In this document: positions 58,558 to 64,000 of the stretch, one piece after another
Layout: the number at the start of each line of letters is the position of its first letter
Position numbering within the stretch: the stretch's first letter is position 1
From: CAYQQQ01 sp964420125
GTDB taxonomy: Bacteria; Actinomycetota; Acidimicrobiia; Acidimicrobiales; Microtrichaceae
Assembly: GCA_964420125.1 (NCBI GenBank)
Contig: CAYQQQ010000005.1
Coordinates: 62,001 to 126,000 of the forward strand
Length of the DNA: 64,000 nt
Reading direction: 5' to 3'
Notes under the pieces: model-generated
The model's input: only the letters and a program-made list of their open reading frames with translations
What the model was told of the DNA's origin: nothing
The model's database searches: none
Program-made: the position numbers and the translations under genes

Positions 58558-59780
58558 GGGCGGATCAGGGCACCCAGCAGGGTCTGGGCCTTGGCGCGGG
58601 TCTCTGCCAGCTCCGCCGCCGGGTCGGAGTCGGCCACCACACCCACGCCCGTGTGGAGCAGCGCACCGGATGCTCGGAGCTGCACCGAGCGGATGCCCAC
58701 GGCGAAGGCGCCGTCGCCGTCCGCGTCGACCCACCCGACGGGTCCGGCATAGCGACCGCGGTCGAACGGCTCGAGCTCGCTCTGGAGGGCGAGTGCGGCG
58801 GTGGTGGGTGACCCTCCGACTGCCGGCGTGGGATGGAGCGCGGCGACGAGCTCGAGCACCGAGGGCTCCGGGGAGCCGAGGCGTCCCTCCACCAGGGTGG
58901 CGAGGTGCTGCACCGGGCCGGCCTCCACCACCGAGGGCGTCGGCTCGGCGTCCAGGTAGGAGCACCACGGCAGCAGGCCGTCGTGCACGGCGTCGATGGT
59001 GATCTGGTGCTCCTCCAGGTTCTTGGGCGAGGTCAGCAGCTCCGTCGCCCGGCGCTGATCGGTCTCGGGGTGGCCGCTGCGGGGCGTGGTGCCGGCCATC
59101 GGCTGGGCGCGCACGGTGGAGCCGATCCGGGACACGAGCAGCTCGGGGCTCGCCCCCACGAAGTCGTCGACGGCGAACACGAACGCTCGGCCGTGGGCGG
59201 CCAGGAGCCGGTTCCACAGCTGCGCGGCGTCGTAGGGCCGGTCGCAGGTGATCTGGATGGCACGGGCAAGGACCACCTTGACCAGCTCGCCGGCACGGAT
59301 GTGGTCGCGGGCGCTGGCGACGGCGGCGCACCAGTCCTCGGGCGGCTGGAGGGATCGCACGCTCAGCTCCGTGGGATCGAGCGGTGCAGCAGGTTCGGTG
59401 GGCTCGTCTCGCTCGACCCGTTCCGACGGCTCCGAGTGCGCCCGCAGCCGGAGCACCCAGCGCTCGCCCTCGACGGTTCGAGCGTGCAGCTCTGCGGGGA
59501 CGACGAAGGAGGCCGGCTGGGCGCGGTCGTAGGGCAGCGCACCCAGGGCTGTCGGTCGCAGGGGTGCATCGGGATCGTGCCCGACGCCGCTGAGGGCCTC
59601 GGTCACGACGTCGAGGTGGTCGGGCCACGGGGCCGGTACCTCGATGCGCGCGGCGACCCCCTCGCCGAGCAGCAGGCGGCGGGGTGAGGCGAAGGCGGTG
59701 ATCCGGGAGCCCGGCTCCGCCGATGCGGGGCCGCGGTCGTCGGGAAGGACCTCGGCCACGAGCGCGGTGTGCCCCGCCAT
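58554..59780 (-). CDS. menF: isochorismate synthase
   Basis: MenF converts chorismate to isochorismate, opening the menaquinone pathway. The 408-aa chorismate-binding enzyme has VKVVLARAIQITCDRP, FVGASPELLVSRIGSTVRAQPMAGTTPRSG, LLTSPKNLEEHQITIDAVHD, LHPTPAVGGSP and GVGVVADSDPAAELAETRAKAQTLL. The substrate-positioning glutamate is in NLEEHQ. The ATG overlaps the menG stop by one base (TGATG). An entC role is an alternative, but pathway context favours MenF. Confidence 0.87.
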   Translation of the reverse strand: MAGHTALVAEVLPDDRGPASAEPGSRITAFASPRRLLLGEGVAARIEVPAPWPDHLDVVTEALSGVGHDPDAPLRPTALGALPYDRAQPASFVVPAELHARTVEGERWVLRLRAHSEPSERVERDEPTEPAAPLDPTELSVRSLQPPEDWCAAVASARDHIRAGELVKVVLARAIQITCDRPYDAAQLWNRLLAAHGRAFVFAVDDFVGASPELLVSRIGSTVRAQPMAGTTPRSGHPETDQRRATELLTSPKNLEEHQITIDAVHDGLLPWCSYLDAEPTPSVVEAGPVQHLATLVEGRLGSPEPSVLELVAALHPTPAVGGSPTTAALALQSELEPFDRGRYAGPVGWVDADGDGAFAVGIRSVQLRASGALLHTGVGVVADSDPAAELAETRAKAQTLLGALIRP

Positions 59781-60505
59781 CAGCGGGTGCCGGTCAGCAG
59801 TTGGGCGATCCCGCCGCTCAGCAGGACCCGTCGGGTGTGCGAGAAGCCCACCTCGCGCAGCATCTCCATCAGCTCCGGTGGCGAGGGGAGGTAGGCGACG
59901 GAGCGGGGGAGGTAGGCGTAGGCGTCCCCGTCGCTGAGCAGCCCGCCGACGACGGGCACGACCCGGTTGAAGTAGATCGCGTGGCCGATGCGCAGCAGCG
60001 GGTTCGGGGGCTCGGCGACCTCGAGCAGTGCGATGCGGCCCCCAGGGCGGATGACCCGAGCCAGCTCGGCCAGCGTGGCGCGGAGGTCGGTGAAGTTCCG
60101 CAGCGCGAACCCGCAGGTGGCGCCGTCGAGCGTGGCGTCGGGGAACGGCAGCTGGAGGCCATCGGCCTGTAGGCGGGGGAACTGCTCGGGCGCTGCGGCC
60201 AGCATGCCGAAGCTGAGGTCGACTCCGACGGGCACCAGGTGGCGGCCCCTCAGGTCGCGCGCCAGGTCGCCGGTGCCGCAGGCGAGATCGACGACCACCG
60301 AGCCCGGGGTGAGGCCGAGCCCGGCCACGGCGCGGCGTCGCCAGCGGACGTCCATGCGGAAGGTCATGATCCGATTGACGAGGTCGTATCGGGGAGCGAT
60401 GACGTCGAACATCGCCCGAACCGACTGCGTCTTGTCGGCGCCGGTGGGGAGTGGTGCGTTGCGCTCGGGGATCCACGAGCGCGACTCGGCATCGGGGGGT
60501 TGCAC
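59780..60505 (-). CDS. menG: demethylmenaquinone methyltransferase
   Basis: MenG (UbiE family) methylates demethylmenaquinol with S-adenosylmethionine, the last step of menaquinone synthesis. The 241-aa protein has VRAMFDVIAPRYDLVNRIMTFRMD at the N terminus, SAM motif VVDLACGTGDLARDL, DATLDGATCGFALRNFTDL and GGRIALLEVAEPPNPLLR. GTG 60505 is 6 bases after TACCAT on the minus strand. The stop overlaps menF. Confidence 0.9.
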   Translation of the reverse strand: MQPPDAESRSWIPERNAPLPTGADKTQSVRAMFDVIAPRYDLVNRIMTFRMDVRWRRRAVAGLGLTPGSVVVDLACGTGDLARDLRGRHLVPVGVDLSFGMLAAAPEQFPRLQADGLQLPFPDATLDGATCGFALRNFTDLRATLAELARVIRPGGRIALLEVAEPPNPLLRIGHAIYFNRVVPVVGGLLSDGDAYAYLPRSVAYLPSPPELMEMLREVGFSHTRRVLLSGGIAQLLTGTR

Positions 60506-60511
60506 GCCGCC

Positions 60512-60517
60512 ATGGTA
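60512..60517 (-). promoter_or_regulatory. -10 hexamer TACCAT for menG-menF
   Basis: On the minus strand TACCAT ends 6 bases before GTG 60505. It would drive the two-gene run menG-menF. The HNH gene ends just 23 bp upstream, so the promoter is in a short gap. Confidence 0.45.
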
Positions 60518-60539
60518 GGGCGGCGACGAACGGGACGGT

Positions 60540-61976
60540 TCAGCCGGCGGTGAGGAGGTGGTGGAGCAGGACGTCGAGACCGTAGGAGGTGAGGGGCTCC
60601 CCTGTTCGAGGAGGAGGTGGGTGATCGTTCGGGGTGAGCGGCGTGGCCGCTGAAGGTGGAGGTGGATCGATCGGTCGACCGTCCGTGTGGAGGAACCGGG
60701 GGCGACCGTCGTGGACGGAGATGGCGTAGTGGCCCCGGTGGTAGAGGCGGTGGTGGCGGCTGCAGAGCAGGACCATCTTGTCGACGTCGGTGGCGCCACC
60801 GTCGGACCAGGCGTCGATGTGGTGAGCGTGGAGGTGGTCGGTCCGGTCGCAGCCGGGGTAGGCGCAACCCCGATCGCGCACCTGCAGAGCCCGTCGCACC
60901 GCGGCGGTGGCGGTGCGACGGGTGCGGCCGAGGTGGATGGGCCGACCTCGGTGGACGACGGTGCCGTCGAGGGTCGCTCCGTCCAACCACCGGCGGACGT
61001 CCTCCGCGTCCACCGGGGTGTTGTCGTCGAGCGTGCCGGCACCTTGCAGGCGGTTCGCGAGCACCTCGGCGTCGATGGTGACGTGGACGGCGAAGCGCTC
61101 CTGCGTCCGGGTGCGCAGCCCCGCAGCGTTGGCGGTGTCGATCATCACCTCGGCCATGTGTACGAGCGCCTCGGAGTTGGTGACGCCCGCTCCTCCCCGC
61201 ACTCCGGCGAGGTGGGCTCTGGCGGCGTCGAGCCCGCAGCGGAGGAGGGCCCCGCCGGCGGCGTCGAGGCGGGCGCGCACGTCGAGGTGCTGGTGGTCGT
61301 CCCACCAGGTGGAGCACCACGCGGAGGGGCGGTGGCGGCCATCAGGCTCGGTGGGGCCCGTGGCCCCGGGCGAGTCGTCGTGCTCCGGTGGACGAGGATC
61401 CTCGGCATCGGCGGCCTCGATCCGGCGCAGGGTGGCGAACACCCGGGCGGCCTGTTGCGCGGTGGCGGTGGTGGCGACCTCGGTGACGGCCTGGTCGTTG
61501 GCTGCGGTGGCCACCCGTGCCGCCGCCCGGGCAGCCCCCACCGATAGCGCGCCTCCAGCGAGGGCTCCCATCAGGTGGGGCAGCTCGTGGTGGCGGTCTG
61601 CCAGCGCCGCCCGGTGCCGCGCCTCGGCCAGGGTGAACCCCGCGTTGACCGACAGCCAGTGCTCGAGCGAACGGAAGCCGTGGCCGCACCAACCCTCGTG
61701 GTCGTGGAGCTCGGCCAGCACCTCGACCAGCTCGGCCTCGGCCGAGTGGATCGCGGCGGAGAGCTCCCGGATGCGGGCGGCCCTCGCCGCGTTGTCGGGC
61801 CGCATCGATCGCGCCGACTCACCGGGCGACGTGGCAGATCGCCGACGACGTCGCTCATCGGGCCCTACGCCCTCGCTGCAGCGCGCCGCACGGGCGACGG
61901 GGTCCGCCGGCCCGGGCGGCGCGTTCGCCGCTCGGTGCTCTGCCGTGCTGTCCTGTGCATCGGGGTCGTCTGGCAC
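60540..61976 (-). CDS. DUF222-HNH endonuclease, 13E12-repeat family
   Basis: This is a 478-aa protein with an N-terminal DUF222 helical region (ARIRELSAAIHSAEAELVEVLAELHDHEGWCGHGFRSLEHWLSVNAGFTLAEARHRAALADRH) and a C-terminal HNH nuclease (CAYPGCDRTDHLHAHHIDAWSDGG...KMVLLCSRHHRLYHRG). Relatives are the multi-copy 13E12 proteins of mycobacteria. I chose GTG 61976 because GGAGG lies 7 bases before it; the in-frame GTG at 62042 would put a LexA box inside the coding region. A perfect LexA box sits 15 bp upstream of the GTG. Its biological role is not known; DNA cleavage is inferred from the HNH motif. Confidence 0.84.
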   Translation of the reverse strand: MPDDPDAQDSTAEHRAANAPPGPADPVARAARCSEGVGPDERRRRRSATSPGESARSMRPDNAARAARIRELSAAIHSAEAELVEVLAELHDHEGWCGHGFRSLEHWLSVNAGFTLAEARHRAALADRHHELPHLMGALAGGALSVGAARAAARVATAANDQAVTEVATTATAQQAARVFATLRRIEAADAEDPRPPEHDDSPGATGPTEPDGRHRPSAWCSTWWDDHQHLDVRARLDAAGGALLRCGLDAARAHLAGVRGGAGVTNSEALVHMAEVMIDTANAAGLRTRTQERFAVHVTIDAEVLANRLQGAGTLDDNTPVDAEDVRRWLDGATLDGTVVHRGRPIHLGRTRRTATAAVRRALQVRDRGCAYPGCDRTDHLHAHHIDAWSDGGATDVDKMVLLCSRHHRLYHRGHYAISVHDGRPRFLHTDGRPIDPPPPSAATPLTPNDHPPPPRTGEPLTSYGLDVLLHHLLTAG

Positions 61977-61991
61977 GTCGCCACCTCCAAG

Positions 61992-62007
61992 TCGAACATG
62001 TGTTCGA
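61992..62007. promoter_or_regulatory. LexA box TCGAAC-N4-GTTCGA
   Basis: TCGAAC-ATGT-GTTCGA is a perfect palindrome equal to the mycobacterial SOS box consensus TCGAAC(N4)GTTCGA. It lies between the -10-like TATGGT (minus strand, 62017-62012) and the preferred start of the HNH gene at 61976. LexA binding there would block transcription until DNA damage. Confidence 0.8.
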
Positions 62008-62054
62008 TCACCATAGGACACCTCGACCTCCGACGCAACCACCTTTCGCGGTCG

Positions 62055-64000
62055 TCAGATCTCTTCGTGGCGCTGCATCCACAGGAAGCTCGCCCACCCC
62101 GGCAGCACGGGGAGCCAGTAGGTGGCCAACCGGAACGCCAGCGTGGCCGACACCGCAGCGCCCGAGGGCATGCCGAACCCGGTGAGGGCGGTGATCATCG
62201 CTGCCTCGAACGCACCGAGTCCCCCGGGGGTGGGGGCGATGCTGGCCACGGCTGCGGCGACGAGGTACCCGACCGCCACCTGGGTGAAGCGCGGTCCACC
62301 TCCGAAGGCCTCCACCGCAGCGGCCATCGCCAGCAGGTAGGCGAGGGTGATGCCGAGCGAGCCGGCGAAGAGCTCGACCACGCGGACGGGGTTGGCGAGG
62401 GTCTCTCCCACGGAGGTGAGTGCTGAGCGCACGGCTCGCATCAGCGGTGTGAGCACCCGTCGCCGCAACCGGCGGTTGAGCAGCGCCAGGCCGGCGACGA
62501 GCAGGACGGCGGCGAGCACGCCGAGCACCAGGCTGGCGTCGGGGAAGGAGAAGGAGCCAAGACCGCTGCGGCCGTTCCAGAGGAGGAAGACGAGCATCAG
62601 CGCCAGGTGCACGACCAGCCCGGCCAGCGTGTTGAGGCCGACGGCGGCTGCTGCGGGTGCCGAGTCAACTCCGCTGCGCTGGAGGAAGCGGATGCCGAGA
62701 GCCACCGACCCGGAGCTCGCCGGGGCCACCAGGGCGACGAACGAGGAGGCGACCTGCGCCCGCAGCGCCGGCAGGTAGGGCACCGGGCTCGGTACGGCCC
62801 CGATGAAGGCGACGGCGGCGAACACGTAGGTCAGCACGGAGCCCGCCACGATCCATGGAGCCCAACGCCAGTCGGCTCGCACGAAGGCGTCCGCCGTGCT
62901 GCGGATGTCGGCCAGCTGCGGCAGGACCAGGTAGAACGCCAGGGTGATCGCCACGATGGTCACCAACGTGCGCGGTCGCACCCGCTCGATGCGCTCCAGC
63001 GGGACCTCGTCCGCACCGGTGCGCCGTTGGACCTCCGTGCGCAGCCGGTCGAGCAGTCCCGCCTGCCCCTTCAGCGCTCGCCGGGTTGCAGCAGGGAGGG
63101 CCAGCGGCTGCAGGAAGGGGATGGCCCGAGCCGCCCGATCCTCGCCGAGCGCATCGACTGCGGAGCTCACGGCCAGGTCCTCGTCGACGTGCACCGCGGT
63201 GTCGGTGAGCAGCTGGGCGACGTCCAGGCACTGCTCGCGCTCGTCGGCCACCAGACGGGCCCGCCGGAACCCCGTCAGCCAGCTGCGTCGATCGTCGTCC
63301 AGGCGGAACCTGCGCAGCCCGAGGTCGCGGTGGGCGATGCGTCCCCCGTGGAGGAGTCGGACCTGCTCCCACATGTCGGCCAGCGCCGTGTGGTCGAGCT
63401 GTTCGGGGTGGAGGTCGCCCTGTCGGCCGACGACCTCGGACTCGGCGATGCCGATGCAGCCGTCCGGCGTGCCGACCATGGCGATCATCTCGGGGACGCG
63501 GGCGCCGGTGCGCGCCGCCATCGTGAGCGCCAGCGCCTCGTGCTCGACCTGGTGCGCGAGGCTGTTGAACGGCTCGTCCACGTCCCGGGACCGCAGTCGG
63601 ATCGACTGCCACAGGTGGGAGAGGGCATCCGCGGAGCGCTGGTGCGGGGTGCGGAGCTCCAAGCGGAGCGCCCGGCGTCCGGTGCCGTCGGCGCTGTCGG
63701 CGGCATCGACGAGGTAGGTCAGCGAGGTGTCCCCGGCGCTCACCTGCCGGATGCGGATCGGCTCGATGCCGACGCTGCGCAGGGCGCCCACGAGCGAGCG
63801 GGCGCCGGGCTCGATGCTGGGCGCTCCGCGCCAGAGCAGCACCGCAGAGCCGACCGCCACCCCCACGCCGATCGCCGCGATCACGTCGACGGAGGGGTCG
63901 GCGGAGAACCCCATGCGCAGCACGACGAGCACCCCGATGCCGGCCCACGCGGAGCGCCGGGTGCGTCGGGTGAGCCACGGCGACCCGAACACGACCGCAG
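62055..64000 (-). CDS. membrane protein with kinase-like and flippase-like domains, 5' end outside window
   Basis: The frame is open to the window edge with no stop, so the true start may lie beyond it; GTG at 63992 is a possible first codon. Two membrane helices (about residues 15-55 from that GTG) precede a kinase-like domain with ALRLELRTP, HQVEHEALAL and RIAHRDLGLRRFRLDDD. This pattern is close to the HxD-x4-N loop but lacks the asparagine. The C-terminal half has about eight membrane helices and the UPF0104 (LPG synthetase-like flippase) motifs SFVALVAPASSGSVALGIRFLQRSG and SIAPTPGGLGAFEAAM. Lipid flipping at the membrane is inferred. It ends 12 bp beyond the HNH upstream region. Confidence 0.75.
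   Translation of the reverse strand, partial: AVVFGSPWLTRRTRRSAWAGIGVLVVLRMGFSADPSVDVIAAIGVGVAVGSAVLLWRGAPSIEPGARSLVGALRSVGIEPIRIRQVSAGDTSLTYLVDAADSADGTGRRALRLELRTPHQRSADALSHLWQSIRLRSRDVDEPFNSLAHQVEHEALALTMAARTGARVPEMIAMVGTPDGCIGIAESEVVGRQGDLHPEQLDHTALADMWEQVRLLHGGRIAHRDLGLRRFRLDDDRRSWLTGFRRARLVADEREQCLDVAQLLTDTAVHVDEDLAVSSAVDALGEDRAARAIPFLQPLALPAATRRALKGQAGLLDRLRTEVQRRTGADEVPLERIERVRPRTLVTIVAITLAFYLVLPQLADIRSTADAFVRADWRWAPWIVAGSVLTYVFAAVAFIGAVPSPVPYLPALRAQVASSFVALVAPASSGSVALGIRFLQRSGVDSAPAAAAVGLNTLAGLVVHLALMLVFLLWNGRSGLGSFSFPDASLVLGVLAAVLLVAGLALLNRRLRRRVLTPLMRAVRSALTSVGETLANPVRVVELFAGSLGITLAYLLAMAAAVEAFGGGPRFTQVAVGYLVAAAVASIAPTPGGLGAFEAAMITALTGFGMPSGAAVSATLAFRLATYWLPVLPGWASFLWMQRHEEI

Noticed and set aside
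61977..62042. Longer start (GTG 62042) for the HNH endonuclease
   Set aside because: It would place the LexA box and the -10 hexamer within the coding region, while GTG 61976 has a GGAGG site at 7 bases.
1..64000. Prophage, transposase, integrase or attachment site
   Set aside because: No transposase, integrase, terminal repeats or codon shift was seen. The HNH gene is the only mobile-like item and has no flanking repeat that I can find.
1..64000. tRNA, rRNA or riboswitch
   Set aside because: No cloverleaf with a T-arm GTTCRANNC in the right context and no rRNA stretch. The gaps are too short and gave no known riboswitch motif.

Overview
The window is a dense, very GC-rich bacterial chromosome segment: 58 protein genes, no RNA gene recognised, and no gap above about 230 bp. 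Gene content points to an actinobacterium (Actinomycetota). It has MtrA/MtrB with a GerMN lipoprotein, a division cluster with SepF and DivIVA but no FtsA, a bacterial proteasome activator (Bpa), a DUF222-HNH endonuclease behind an actinobacterial-type LexA box, DUF3040, and menaquinone synthesis. The MurE motif DNPR indicates a meso-diaminopimelate wall. The class is less certain; Acidimicrobiia is my guess from the overall mix.

Layout. 1-10.5 kb: sugar kinase, AlaC-type aminotransferase, a TetR/ACT-protein divergent pair with a clear operator, then the minus-strand run mtrA-mtrB-lpqB-like-glpK, an inositol monophosphatase, a NUDIX hydrolase and DUF3040. 10.5-15 kb: moxR-DUF58-transglutaminase (TgpA-like). 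15-18.6 kb: second ROK kinase, menC, NUDIX and a lipoate ligase-like gene. 18.8-38.8 kb: the cell wall and division cluster mraZ-rsmH-ftsL-ftsI-murE-mraY-murD-ftsW-murG-murC-murB-ftsQ-ftsZ-pgeF-yggS-sepF-yggT-divIVA, followed by a DksA-like gene with an H1-like tail, lspA and rluD. Nearly every junction from rsmH to ftsQ is a 4-base GTGA/ATGA/TTGA stop-start overlap; murF is missing. 38.8-52 kb: Rrf2 regulator, phosphodiesterase-like protein, bpa, dnaE, an unknown 222-aa protein, nitroreductase, an RND/HAE3 transporter, a YyaL-type protein, a flavin-binding protein and an SDR. 52-60.5 kb: menaquinone genes menE, menA, menH, menD, menF and menG plus a VOC protein and an extra alpha/beta hydrolase. 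60.5-64 kb: DUF222-HNH endonuclease and a kinase-like/flippase membrane protein running off the window.

How it works together. Three themes dominate: envelope growth and septation (dcw cluster, MtrAB-LpqB, LspA), respiration (six menaquinone genes here plus menC 36 kb away), and central or housekeeping functions (DnaE, Bpa, RluD, RsmH). Regulation is readable in places. About twenty start codons sit 6-8 bases (occasionally 9-10) downstream of a TAnnnT-like hexamer, which suggests widespread leaderless transcripts. There is a TetR palindrome, a 10-bp phased GTGG array ahead of mraZ, a LexA box ahead of the HNH gene, and hairpins at several gene ends.

The most notable items are the leaderless pattern (three times with the upstream TAG stop codon forming part of the -10), a bidirectional promoter squeezed into 19 bp, glpK fused into the MtrAB-LpqB operon, the H1-tailed DksA-like protein that has lost its zinc cysteines, and the missing murF.
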